This document shows positions 25,534-34,201 of a stretch of 56,386 nucleotides of DNA, piece after piece (position 1 is the first letter of the stretch; every line of letters begins with the position of its first letter). This DNA comes from Prevotella sp. (GTDB lineage: Bacteria; Bacteroidota; Bacteroidia; Bacteroidales; Bacteroidaceae), in contig DLZV01000007.1 in NCBI GenBank assembly GCA_003447235.1, forward strand, positions 1-56,386. Reading direction: 5' to 3'. The notes under the pieces are model-generated. The model was not told the DNA's origin. It searched no databases and saw nothing but the letters and a program-made list of their open reading frames with translations. Position numbers and translations under genes: made by a program.

Positions 25534-26670
25534 ATGGAGAATGCTTTCAGCGAAGTAATAGGCCAGCAGGACGTGATACGTCGTCTGGTGCAGACCGCAC
25601 GCGAAGACCGTGTCCCCCAGGCGTTGCTGTTTTGTGGCGCGCCCGGTGTGGGCAAATTGGCCTTGGCGATGGGTTTTGCGGCCTATCTGCTTAGCGAAGG
25701 TACGCCGTCGCTGCCTGTCACCGCCCCCAATGCGCGGGCGATGTTGCGGTTGTGGGAGCACCCTGACCTCCATTTCACCTTCCCCACCATCAAGAAAGCT
25801 GGATCTTCGAGCGACTACAAGCCCGTCAGCGACGACTATGCGAAGCCCTGGCATGAGCTGATCATGCGCAGCCCGTATTTCACCATTGAGCAATGGCTTC
25901 GTCAAATGGGGGCAACGACCCAGCAGGGTATCATCACGGCCCGCGAGGGCGACGAGCTCTTGCGTAAGTTGTCACTCAAGTCGAGCCTTGGCGGCTATAA
26001 GGTGAGCATCATCTGGCTGCCCGAGCGTGCCCGAGCTGAGTTCTCCAATGGTATCCTCAAACTCCTTGAAGAGCCACCCCAGCATACCGTCTTTATGTTG
26101 GTAAGCGAAGAGCCCAACCTCTTGCTCGACACCATCCGTAGCCGTACACAGCGTATTGACGTGAAGGCCATAGACGAAGCCGAACTGGTCCAGGCTCTTC
26201 GCGACCGAAGGGGTCTTGACGACGAGACCGCAAGGCAGACCGCCCATGTGGCGCAGGGCAGTTGGCTGCAGGCCATGCAGCTCCTTTCTCCCAACAATGA
26301 GAACACCGAGTTTTTCGAAATGTTTCAATCGCTCATGCGGTTGTGCTATATGCGGAGGATAGGCGACCTGAAGGCGTGGAGCCAACAGGCAGCAGAAATG
26401 GGACGCGAGAAGGAGAAGCGGATGCTCACCTACTTCATTGAGCAGGTGAGGGAGAACTTTATGTATAATTTCCATATTCCAGAGCTCTGCTACCAGTCGC
26501 GCGAAGAGGCTGCTTTCTCCCGCAATTTCGCCCGTTATATCAATGAGCGCAATGTGATAGAGATCAGCGAGTTGTTTGCTACGGCTATCCGTGATATCGG
26601 TCAGAATGCCAACGGAAAAATCGTCTTCTTCGATATGGCGTTGAAACTCATTGTACTCATCCTGAGATAA
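25534..26670 (+). CDS. holB: DNA polymerase III delta-prime subunit
   Basis: Clamp-loader subunit that helps load the sliding clamp during chromosome replication. The 378-residue protein begins MENAFSEVIGQQDVIRRLVQ, the usual HolB/DnaX opening, and has the P-loop-like GAPGVGKLAL (35-44), in which the usual Ser/Thr after Gly-Lys is Leu, typical of non-hydrolysing delta-prime subunits. SNGILKLLEEPP and LDTIRSRTQRI are the sensor region and the arginine-finger SRC-like motif. The in-frame 26 codons upstream are poor in coding character, so the ATG at 25534 was chosen. It leads an operon with ricT and gldH. Confidence 0.9.
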   Translation: MENAFSEVIGQQDVIRRLVQTAREDRVPQALLFCGAPGVGKLALAMGFAAYLLSEGTPSLPVTAPNARAMLRLWEHPDLHFTFPTIKKAGSSSDYKPVSDDYAKPWHELIMRSPYFTIEQWLRQMGATTQQGIITAREGDELLRKLSLKSSLGGYKVSIIWLPERARAEFSNGILKLLEEPPQHTVFMLVSEEPNLLLDTIRSRTQRIDVKAIDEAELVQALRDRRGLDDETARQTAHVAQGSWLQAMQLLSPNNENTEFFEMFQSLMRLCYMRRIGDLKAWSQQAAEMGREKEKRMLTYFIEQVRENFMYNFHIPELCYQSREEAAFSRNFARYINERNVIEISELFATAIRDIGQNANGKIVFFDMALKLIVLILR

Positions 26671-26691
26671 TAAACGAATCAGAAAGCAATT

Positions 26692-28053
26692 ATGGACTTT
26701 AAAAATATGAAATATGAGTTGTGGCGCGGCACCGACCGTGGCTTGTGCGGCCGTGGTTGTGGACGACAGGACCACCAGTTGAACACCTACGACTGGCTGG
26801 CTGACGTGCCGGGCAACAACGCAACGACCGACCTTGTGGAGGTGCAGTTCAAGAATACGCGCAAAGGTTATTACCACAACGTTAACAACCTTGACCTCAA
26901 GAAGGGCGACATCGTGGCCGTAGAGGCCAATCCGGGTCACGACATTGGTGTAGTGACACTCACAGGACAGCTTGTGCGGCTTCAAATCAAGAAGGCCAAC
27001 ATCAAGTCTCCCGAAGACATACGTCGTATCTACCGCATAGCCAAAGAGGCTGATATGGAGAAGTATGCCGCAGCGAAGGCACGTGAGCACGCCACCATGA
27101 TCCAAAGTCGCGAGATAGCCAAGGGACTGGGACTGAAGATGAAGATTGGCGACGTGGAATACCAAGGTGATGGTAACAAAGCCATCTTTTATTATATTGC
27201 CGATGAGCGTGTAGATTTTCGTCAGTTGATCAAGGACCTTGCAGCCGCTTTCCACGTTCGCATTGAGATGAAACAGATCGGTGCGCGCCAGGAAGCTGGC
27301 CGTATCGGTGGAACAGGACCTTGTGGACGCGAATTGTGTTGTGCCACATGGGTGAGAAACTTTTCCAGCGTCAGCACCAATGCCGCTCGTTTTCAAGGGG
27401 TCAGTCTCAATCCTACCAAACTGGCGGGTATGTGTGCCAAACTTAAATGCTGTCTCAACTATGAGGTCGATGACTACATGGAGGCTGCACGCCGACTGCC
27501 GAGCCGGGAGGTGTCACTCTTCACCTTGGACGCGGAATACTTCCTGGTGAAGACGGATATTCTTAGTGGCGAGTGTACCTATTCGACCGACCGTAAGAAG
27601 ATGGCTAATGTGGAGACGATTTCGGCTCGTCGAGCACGTGAGATCATCGAACTCAACCGTCAGGGAGAGAAACCATTGTCGCTTCTTGATGATGGTAGTG
27701 TGAAGCCAGAGGCCAAATCGGCCGACTTGCTGGCCGATGGCGACCTCAGTCGTTTTGATAAGTTTCAGAAAAAGAAGAAAAAGAAGAAGAAACCCAGCGC
27801 TGCCCAGCCACCTCGACAGGGAGACGCCACTCGTCGTCCGCACCCACAGGGCAAACCGCGTGGGGATAGACCATCGCGAGAGGGAGGTCAGCGTGGTGAG
27901 GGCAGGCAGCGTCCCATGGAAAGATCATCCCAACAGCCCCGTCGTTCCCATGAGAAGGCTGCAGAGACGGGCGAGACACAGCAGCAACGTCCGCCGATGC
28001 CTCCTCATCATGGAGAAGTGAAGGAAAACGCAGGTGGAAATGAAAGCAAATAG
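26692..28053 (+). CDS. ricT: PSP1-domain regulatory protein RicT
   Basis: A 453-residue protein of the PSP1/YaaT (RicT) family, which in Bacillus forms an Fe-S-bearing complex that modulates RNA processing. The PSP1 core spans about residues 45-260. The conserved cysteines are present: Cys211, Cys216, Cys217 in GPCGRELCCATW and Cys248, Cys253, Cys254 in MCAKLKCCLNYE. Two more (Cys19, Cys23, CGRGCG) lie at the N-terminus. The last 110 residues are disordered and very basic, rich in Lys, Arg, Gln and Pro (KKKKKKKPSAAQPPRQGD), which suggests nucleic-acid binding. The 3' end overlaps gldH by 20 bases, so the two are translationally coupled. The partners RicA and RicF are not in the window. Confidence 0.9.
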   Translation: MDFKNMKYELWRGTDRGLCGRGCGRQDHQLNTYDWLADVPGNNATTDLVEVQFKNTRKGYYHNVNNLDLKKGDIVAVEANPGHDIGVVTLTGQLVRLQIKKANIKSPEDIRRIYRIAKEADMEKYAAAKAREHATMIQSREIAKGLGLKMKIGDVEYQGDGNKAIFYYIADERVDFRQLIKDLAAAFHVRIEMKQIGARQEAGRIGGTGPCGRELCCATWVRNFSSVSTNAARFQGVSLNPTKLAGMCAKLKCCLNYEVDDYMEAARRLPSREVSLFTLDAEYFLVKTDILSGECTYSTDRKKMANVETISARRAREIIELNRQGEKPLSLLDDGSVKPEAKSADLLADGDLSRFDKFQKKKKKKKKPSAAQPPRQGDATRRPHPQGKPRGDRPSREGGQRGEGRQRPMERSSQQPRRSHEKAAETGETQQQRPPMPPHHGEVKENAGGNESK

Positions 28054-28516
28054 AACCTTTATGGCAGCCATTACCACACTGGTGATGGCTGTCACGTTAT
28101 TGGCCAGTTGTCGTGATGCGCGCGTCTATGACCATTTTGAGCCAGTCAATGACGACGGGTGGGGACGAAATGACACCGTCCGCTTTGCCATTTCGCGCCA
28201 GAAGAGTTGTGAGGTGGATGTCAATCTGAGCCTTCGCGTCAACCATCGTTTTCCCTATCGCGACCTTAGTTTGATAGTCTGTTACGAGACTTACCCGTCT
28301 GGTAACGTCGATCCAGATACTGTTCAAATTCATGTCCTCAACGAGAAGGGACAGCCTATCGGCAGGATGGGTATCACATCGGCTTCTATTTCTGCTAAAG
28401 TCAAGGAACTGAATTTGCGTGATGGTGACTCTCTCTACGTCACCGTCCACCACAATATGCGACGCGACCAACTGACGGGTGTCTCGGATGTCGGTTTGCA
28501 GTTGGTGAAACATTAA
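28034..28516 (+). CDS. gldH: Gliding-motility lipoprotein GldH
   Basis: A 160-residue lipoprotein of the GldH family, conserved in Bacteroidota including non-gliding Prevotella and Porphyromonas, where it is linked to envelope function rather than movement. The lipobox is LLASC (Cys26), and the mature part starts RDARVYDHFEPVNDDGW with the typical following beta-sandwich (VRFAISRQ, FPYRDLSLIVCYET). The start at 28034 overlaps ricT by 20 bases; Met3 is an alternative. It forms a coupled unit with ricT and precedes the rhodanese gene by 20 bases. Confidence 0.85.
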   Translation: MEMKANRTFMAAITTLVMAVTLLASCRDARVYDHFEPVNDDGWGRNDTVRFAISRQKSCEVDVNLSLRVNHRFPYRDLSLIVCYETYPSGNVDPDTVQIHVLNEKGQPIGRMGITSASISAKVKELNLRDGDSLYVTVHHNMRRDQLTGVSDVGLQLVKH

Positions 28517-28536
28517 GCTATAATCAAAATTGCAAC

Positions 28537-28926
28537 ATGAAGAAAATAAGAATAGTAAGCCTGTTGTCCTTGCTTTGCGCTTTTTTCTCCTGCCATGCAC
28601 AGGACCGTGGGTTTGAGAGCGTCTCATCGGATGCTTTCGAGAAACTGATAGCCGATACCTCCGTAGTGCGCTTGGATGTTCGTACGGCAGAGGAGTTTGA
28701 GGCGGGCCATATCGAAAACGCGATCAACATCGACGTACTCAAAGATGACTTCGAGGCGAATGCCCTCTCCATACTTCCGGTGGGCAAGGTGTTGGCGGTC
28801 TATTGCCGTAGCGGGCGACGAAGTAAGAAAGCCGCTCACATCCTTGTCAAGAGTGGCTACAAAGTCATAGAACTCGACCAGGGTTACAATGGATGGGTCG
28901 AATCGGGCAAGAAGGTGGTAAAATAG
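28537..28926 (+). CDS. Exported rhodanese-like protein
   Basis: A 129-residue single-domain rhodanese (sulfurtransferase fold). The active-site loop YCRSGRRSKK holds the nucleophile Cys90, and the family elements VRLDVRTAEEFEAGHIENAINI and VIELDQGYNGWVESGK are complete. A hydrophobic N-terminus ends in either a lipobox (FFSC, Cys19) or a signal peptidase I site (HAQ, residues 20-22), so it acts outside the cytoplasm. It may transfer sulfur or reduce disulfides; the substrate is unknown. It follows gldH closely and is the last gene before a strong bidirectional terminator. Confidence 0.88.
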   Translation: MKKIRIVSLLSLLCAFFSCHAQDRGFESVSSDAFEKLIADTSVVRLDVRTAEEFEAGHIENAINIDVLKDDFEANALSILPVGKVLAVYCRSGRRSKKAAHILVKSGYKVIELDQGYNGWVESGKKVVK

Positions 28927-28927
28927 C

Positions 28928-28974
28928 AATAGAGGTGTTGATGAATAACCTGACGTTTCATCAATACCTCTATT
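28928..28974. terminator. Bidirectional terminator between rhodanese and rodA
   Basis: An 18-bp stem with one G-U-type mismatch (28928-28945 with 28957-28974) and an 11-base loop, followed by TTTT on the plus strand, between two convergent operons. Confidence 0.85.
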
Positions 28975-29013
28975 TTCGTTAAGCCGGAGGTGTCTGTTCT
29001 TTCTGGCGGTGCC

Positions 29014-30486
29014 TCAACTTCGGATGAGATTTCTGCCTGCATCAATGCGCAGGAAGATGAAAAGGAGGATGGTGAATCCCCAAAGCGAGGAACCTCCGTA
29101 GCTGAAGAAGGGTAGGGGGATGCCGATGACAGGGGTCAGTCCGAGCACCATGCCGACGTTGATGAATACGTGGAAGAGGAAGACACTGGCCACGCAATAG
29201 CCATAGACACGTCCGAATTTGAATGGTTGTCGTTCCGCAATCTTCATTAGACGGGTGATGAGGGCGAGGAAAAGCAGAAGGACGGCAGCCGAACCGAGGA
29301 ATCCCTCTTCTTCGCCGACCGTACAGAAGATGAAGTCGGTGTCCTGCTCGGGAACAAATTTCAGCTTTGTCTGTGTACCGTTGAGGAAACCTTTGCCTTG
29401 CAATCCGCCCGATCCGATGGCAATCTCGCTCTGATGAACGTTGTAGCCTGCTCCTGCCAGGTCGTCATCCAGTCCGAGCAGTACGTTGATGCGTACGCGC
29501 TGGTGGGGCTGCATCACGTCGTTGAGCACGTAGTCGGCAGAGTAGAAGAAGGCGATGGAACCCAAGGCAAACAACGCAGCGTAGAGGTAGGTGATGAACC
29601 GGGTGCGCAGGGCGTTGTAAATCAAGTAGCCGATGAGCAGTGCGGAGAGGATGAGTTGTACCCAAACGATGTCGAAGGGGATGACAAACTCTGAGAAGAG
29701 AAAAGCCAACACCGTCACGCCAAGACACAAGCCCAGCAGGCGCAGCGCGTGGGGACGGTCGCCATTGTAGGCATAGACCATTCCGGAGGAGAACAGTTGG
29801 ACGAGCAGGAGCACGGAAAACTTACCCACCGAGGTGGGCGTGTCGAAAAGCATAGACTGCTCAAACTTGATGCCAATGACGAAGTAGATGATCATTGCCA
29901 CGCCCGTAAAGAGGAAACCGCCGGGCATTCCTTCGCGGTAGAGCATCAGGAAGAAGGACAGATAGACGAGCGCCGAACCCGTCTCTCGTTGTCCTACGAT
30001 ACAGATCATAGGCACGAGGATGATGCCGCAGGCCGCAGCAAAATGCTTGAGGTTGTGGATGTCAAATCCATAGGTGCTCATGAGTTTGGATATGGCGAGC
30101 GCAGTGGCAAACTTGGCAAACTCGGCAGGCTGCAATCGTAGGCTTCCCAGGACGAGCCACGATCGGGAGCCTTTGATCTCGTGTGGATTGAATATCGTCG
30201 CAAAAAGCAAGAGGACAAGTAGTCCGAAGATGACATAGGCAAACGTGTCAAAGTAGCGGTCGTCAAGCATCAGTATGACAAATCCCAAACAGATGCTCGT
30301 GCCTATCCAAACGATCTGCATGCCCGAGCGCGTGGAGAGCGAGAAAATTTCGGTGTCACCGTAAGTATAGCTCGCACCACAGACGCTTACCCATCCGAAG
30401 GCGAGCAGGGCAAGGTATATGCCAATCGTCCACCAGTCGAGCGACTGGAGGATACCTTTCTGATTGTCCGACTTTTCCATTCCCAT
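29014..30486 (-). CDS. rodA: RodA, SEDS peptidoglycan glycosyltransferase
   Basis: Polymerises lipid II into glycan strands for side-wall elongation, with the class B penicillin-binding protein encoded by mrdA. The 490-residue, multi-helix membrane protein is longer than Escherichia coli RodA (370), mainly from an insertion after about residue 230 rich in hydrophobic segments. SEDS features include SRSWLVLGSLRLQPAEFAKFA, GSALVYLSFFLMLYREG, SEIAIGSGGLQGKGFLNGTQTKLKFVPEQDTDFIF and the C-terminal GLTPVIGIPLPFFSYGGSS. It follows mrdA by 10 bases, at the end of the cell-shape operon. Met3 is an alternative start. Confidence 0.93.
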   Translation of the reverse strand: MGMEKSDNQKGILQSLDWWTIGIYLALLAFGWVSVCGASYTYGDTEIFSLSTRSGMQIVWIGTSICLGFVILMLDDRYFDTFAYVIFGLLVLLLFATIFNPHEIKGSRSWLVLGSLRLQPAEFAKFATALAISKLMSTYGFDIHNLKHFAAACGIILVPMICIVGQRETGSALVYLSFFLMLYREGMPGGFLFTGVAMIIYFVIGIKFEQSMLFDTPTSVGKFSVLLLVQLFSSGMVYAYNGDRPHALRLLGLCLGVTVLAFLFSEFVIPFDIVWVQLILSALLIGYLIYNALRTRFITYLYAALFALGSIAFFYSADYVLNDVMQPHQRVRINVLLGLDDDLAGAGYNVHQSEIAIGSGGLQGKGFLNGTQTKLKFVPEQDTDFIFCTVGEEEGFLGSAAVLLLFLALITRLMKIAERQPFKFGRVYGYCVASVFLFHVFINVGMVLGLTPVIGIPLPFFSYGGSSLWGFTILLFIFLRIDAGRNLIRS

Positions 30487-30496
30487 GATAATCTAT

Positions 30497-32614
30497 CTAT
30501 TCCTTCTTGCTTTCCTTGTCGTTTTCCTTGCGCGACGGCTTATGGTCTTTGTCGTCGTCGCGCCGTCGTTCCTCGCTCTGTGGCTTTATCTCGTTCTCCA
30601 CCCTGATGGCGGGGTCGTTTTGCGGTTGTTCCTTTTTGCTGTCTTGCTGCTTTCTTTCCTTGTCTTCCTCCAGTTTCTTTCTCTGCTTGTCGCGTTCGAC
30701 CTTCAGCGAGTCTTTGATGGCGTTGATGCGCTTCAGCGAGTCGAGACGCAGTGAGTCGGCACGGCTCATAGGTGATTTGAAGGGGTAGGAAATGTGGCGG
30801 CTTTGTATCACGGCAGCCTTCTTCGCGTCCGCCTCCGTCAGTTTGCCGTTGATATACTGTTCCATCATCAGCGATCCGATGGGCACACCATAGACGGCAC
30901 CCCAGCCACCGTTTTCCACATAGACGGCAATGGCGATCTTCGGCGTATCGACCGGTGCGAAGCCCATAAACACGGAGTGGTCCTTTCCGCGGTTCTGGGC
31001 CGTACCCGTTTTTCCTGCTATCGTATAACCGGGATGCACAGCATGGGCACACGTACCACGAATACCAGAAGAGACCATGCCCTTGACCACCTCCTCGTAG
31101 GCTTGATGGCTGCCCTTTGTTTGGTGGCGTTCAAGGTATTTGGGGTCGATGCGTCCTCCCTTGATATGGCGTACCACGTGTGGCGTGATATAGTAGCCGC
31201 GGTTGGCTATCGTCGCACCCAGGTTGGCAATTTGCAGTGGCGTAGCATTGACCTCTCCCTGTCCGATAGAGATGGAGATGACCGAGAGCGGGTTCCAACG
31301 GCCAAAGGCGTTGTCATAAAACTGTGCGTTGGGAATCATTCCGCGGCGCTCGCCAGGCAGATCGATGCCCAGTTTGTAGCCGAAGCCCTGCGAGACCATG
31401 TAGTCGCGCCACTCGTTCATCGCGTCGTCGAGAGTCGGATACTTTTTCCTATTGGACAACATATAGTACAATCCCCAGCAGAAGTAGCTATTGCACGACG
31501 TGCTGATGGCCGGGATGAGCGAGATAGGAGCCGCGTGGGAGTGGCAACCGACGTGGAGTCCCTTGAAGGAGAATCCGTGGGCGCAGGGATAGCGAGTGGA
31601 GTCGCTGACGATACCCTCTGTATAGAAGGTCACGGCCTGTGTCGTCTTGAATGTACTTCCCGGTGGATATTGTCCGCCGATGGCTCTGTTGATGAGCGGT
31701 TTGGCAGGGTCGAGCGTCAGTTGTGCCTGATTCTTTCCACGCAGTTTGCCGATCATGGTCCTGGGATCGAAAGTCGGCGATGACACCATCGCCAGTATCT
31801 GCCCCGTCTTGGGCTCTATCGCTACGATGGCACCGAGTTTTCCCTCCATCAGACGTTCTCCAAGCTTCTGCAGCTCCGCGTCCAGTCCAAGCTGGATGTC
31901 CTTGCCTGGCAGTGGCTTTTGGTCAAATTGTCCGTTCTTGTAGCGTCCTTTGATACGCCCACGGGCATCGCGGAGTAGGATTTGCACGCCCTTACGACCG
32001 CGCAGATCCTTCTCATATTGCCGCTCTATGCCTTGCTTGCCGATGTAGTCACCCGGCTGATAGTAGTCGTCCTCCTCAATGTCGCCCTGTGAGACCTCTG
32101 CCACATCGCCCAGTAGATGGGCTGCCAGCGGCTCTTTATATTGTCGGATGCTGCGACGCTGGATGTAAAAGCCAGGGAAGCGGAAGATCTTCTCTTGGAA
32201 TGCGCTGAACTCCTTGTCTGGCAATTGACCCATGAACAACTGTTGGGTGAATCGTGAGTAGCCAGGGTTTTTCGACCGATCCTTGATTTCTGCCATACGT
32301 TTCTTGAAAAACTCCTTTGTGATGCCCAGGGCATTGCAGAAGTCCATGGTGTCCAGTCGGCCTGCCTCCTCATTCATGACCACCATGATGTCGTAGGCCG
32401 GTTGGTTGTAGACCAGTAGTTTGCCGTTTCGGTCAGTGATGGTGCCGCGCGAGGGAAACTCTATCTTCTTCAGAAACGCGTTGGAGTCGGCGCTCTTGCG
32501 GTAGTCGTCGCTGGCTATCTGCAGCGAGAACAACCGGATAATATAGACTACAATGATGAGCGAGGCGATGGCGCTAAGCACATAGCGCCTCTTCTCCAAG
32601 TCAAAATTCTTCAT
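30497..32614 (-). CDS. mrdA: Penicillin-binding protein 2 (transpeptidase)
   Basis: Cross-links peptidoglycan in lateral wall growth and is a beta-lactam target. The 705-residue protein has a short cytoplasmic N-terminus, one membrane helix (about 12-32), a pedestal region with RGTITDRNG, and the transpeptidase domain with the active-site PPGSTFKTT (Ser320, Lys323), the SCN motif (TSCNSYF) and KTGTAQ. The C-terminal 80 residues are highly charged (Lys/Arg/Asp/Glu/Gln-rich) and look disordered, an extension beyond the usual family length. Its ATG overlaps the mreD stop as TAATG, so the genes are translationally coupled. Confidence 0.95.
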   Translation of the reverse strand: MKNFDLEKRRYVLSAIASLIIVVYIIRLFSLQIASDDYRKSADSNAFLKKIEFPSRGTITDRNGKLLVYNQPAYDIMVVMNEEAGRLDTMDFCNALGITKEFFKKRMAEIKDRSKNPGYSRFTQQLFMGQLPDKEFSAFQEKIFRFPGFYIQRRSIRQYKEPLAAHLLGDVAEVSQGDIEEDDYYQPGDYIGKQGIERQYEKDLRGRKGVQILLRDARGRIKGRYKNGQFDQKPLPGKDIQLGLDAELQKLGERLMEGKLGAIVAIEPKTGQILAMVSSPTFDPRTMIGKLRGKNQAQLTLDPAKPLINRAIGGQYPPGSTFKTTQAVTFYTEGIVSDSTRYPCAHGFSFKGLHVGCHSHAAPISLIPAISTSCNSYFCWGLYYMLSNRKKYPTLDDAMNEWRDYMVSQGFGYKLGIDLPGERRGMIPNAQFYDNAFGRWNPLSVISISIGQGEVNATPLQIANLGATIANRGYYITPHVVRHIKGGRIDPKYLERHQTKGSHQAYEEVVKGMVSSGIRGTCAHAVHPGYTIAGKTGTAQNRGKDHSVFMGFAPVDTPKIAIAVYVENGGWGAVYGVPIGSLMMEQYINGKLTEADAKKAAVIQSRHISYPFKSPMSRADSLRLDSLKRINAIKDSLKVERDKQRKKLEEDKERKQQDSKKEQPQNDPAIRVENEIKPQSEERRRDDDKDHKPSRKENDKESKKE

Positions 32615-33114
32615 TAGCGGCCCCTCACGTTATCAATGACAAAAACAAGGAGGAATGTCAGCAGCGTGCTTCCACCCACATTCAGTAACCACTGGATGGG
32701 ATCGAAGAAGCTAAACTGCTCCAACGAGAAAAAGACGACGCAGAAAAGCAGGATGCTGAAGAAGCTATACCATGTGTATTTGCTCACGCCCAAAGTGGCA
32801 ATGGATGGCTTCAGGTCTTCGGCCGCTTCGCGGGGAATGAACGAGGCCAGCAGATAGGGCTGCACGAAGGAGAGCAGGGTGAGCGAGGCGGCCGTGACGC
32901 CCGGCGTATTGGAAAACGTGTCGAGCAGCAATCCCATGCAGAATCCCCACAACAACAGTCCCCAGCGTGGATAGTGGCGACGGATGCTGATGATGAAATA
33001 GACATAGAGTAGCGGTGTGGCACAACTGAAGAGGTGGATATGGTTGAGCACCAGCACTTGTGCGAGGCACAGGATGACGAAGAGCGCGCCTCTTCGAAGC
33101 AAGTCAACATTCAT
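32614..33114 (-). CDS. mreD: Rod-shape protein MreD
   Basis: Small integral membrane protein of the elongasome, needed with MreC and MreB for rod-shape maintenance. I chose the ATG at 33114 because MNVDLLRRGALFVILCLAQ starts directly with a membrane helix; the 80 codons before it lack coding character and overlap the mreC-mreD gap. The 166-residue product has 5 to 6 hydrophobic helices. A good ribosome-binding site (AAGGAGA on the minus strand, about 33125-33131) lies 10 bases before this start. The stop overlaps the mrdA start. Confidence 0.85.
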   Translation of the reverse strand: MNVDLLRRGALFVILCLAQVLVLNHIHLFSCATPLLYVYFIISIRRHYPRWGLLLWGFCMGLLLDTFSNTPGVTAASLTLLSFVQPYLLASFIPREAAEDLKPSIATLGVSKYTWYSFFSILLFCVVFFSLEQFSFFDPIQWLLNVGGSTLLTFLLVFVIDNVRGR

Positions 33115-33247
33115 CTTTTCTTCTTTCTCCTTATTATATATTATTGCCCTAAAGCATGGAAACACGTTTGCAGCCTTGATTGCAGAACCGGCCAAGTCTG
33201 CTGAAACGCCGGTAGATGTTCTCGGCAAAAGATAGTATGCCGTACGT

Positions 33248-34114
33248 TTAGTTCTCCGATGGCGACTTGATGGAGTCTTTGGCAGCCTCCATGATCTGTT
33301 TCCGCTCGGCGAGTTGTGGAGCGTCGATGACGCAGACGTCTCGTAGATTGGCAAAGTCGGTGGACAATACGACCTGGACGCGGTAGGAAAGTCCGTCCTC
33401 AGAGTTGAACACCTTCTTCACCTTGCCGACCAACAAGCCTTCGGGGAACACGGCCGAATAGCCGCTTGTCACTACCCGGTCGCCAATCTTGAAGCGGGCG
33501 TGGCGGGGCACATCGTCCAGATAGGCGATGTTGGGCGCGTCGCCTGACCAGTGGAGATACCCGAAGTAGTCGCGACCATCAATGGAGCAACTGATATTCG
33601 ACTTGTTGTTGAGCACAGGTATCACTACGGAGTAGTGGGTATTGACCAAATAGACGATGCCTACGACACCGTTGCCACAAGCCACACCCATGTCTTTCTT
33701 CACACCGTCAGCACTTCCCCGGTCGATGGTCATCAAGTTTTCGGGGCGATCCAGCGAGTTCGCCACCACCTTGGCTTGAATCAAATGGTACTTGTTGAGC
33801 AGTCTGAATTGCCCACGCTTCAGGTAAGTGGAGTCTTTGGTCTGGTCATATAGCTGGTTGGAGAGCGCTTTCAATTGCTGCTCCAATTCCAGATTGCGCT
33901 TCGTCAGCAACTCGTTGTTCTCGCGTAGGCTGAAGAACGACAGGAGCTTGGCCTCCTGCTCATAGACGATACCTGCGACATAGTTGGCCGACGTGAACCA
34001 CACGCTGGCCTGATAGCTGTTGAAACGAAACAACAAAACTCCACTGATAATCTCCAGGATGATGAAGAGAAACCAGTGGACATTGCGCGACAAAAACTCC
34101 GTAAGATTGTGCAT
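33248..34114 (-). CDS. mreC: Rod-shape protein MreC
   Basis: Bitopic protein linking cytoplasmic MreB to periplasmic wall enzymes. The 288-residue product has a cytoplasmic N-terminus, one membrane helix (about 12-32), a coiled coil (about 60-105, ENNELLTKRNLELEQQLKALSNQL), and two periplasmic beta-barrel domains, including MTIDRGSADGVKKDMGV, GNGVVGIVYLVN and GDRVVTSGYSAVFPEGLLVGKV. Length and layout match the family. It is followed by mreD after a 133-base gap. Confidence 0.93.
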   Translation of the reverse strand: MHNLTEFLSRNVHWFLFIILEIISGVLLFRFNSYQASVWFTSANYVAGIVYEQEAKLLSFFSLRENNELLTKRNLELEQQLKALSNQLYDQTKDSTYLKRGQFRLLNKYHLIQAKVVANSLDRPENLMTIDRGSADGVKKDMGVACGNGVVGIVYLVNTHYSVVIPVLNNKSNISCSIDGRDYFGYLHWSGDAPNIAYLDDVPRHARFKIGDRVVTSGYSAVFPEGLLVGKVKKVFNSEDGLSYRVQVVLSTDFANLRDVCVIDAPQLAERKQIMEAAKDSIKSPSEN

Positions 34115-34201
34115 CGGCGCTTTTTACATGAGAAATATTGAATAGTCTGAGGTCAGACCATCCAATACTTCTTCGTTTTGTGATATAAATCCAATCGCCT
34201 C

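Noticed and set aside
25972..27396. 474-codon minus-strand frame across holB and ricT
   Set aside because: It spans the boundary of two well-supported genes on the other strand and has no family resemblance.
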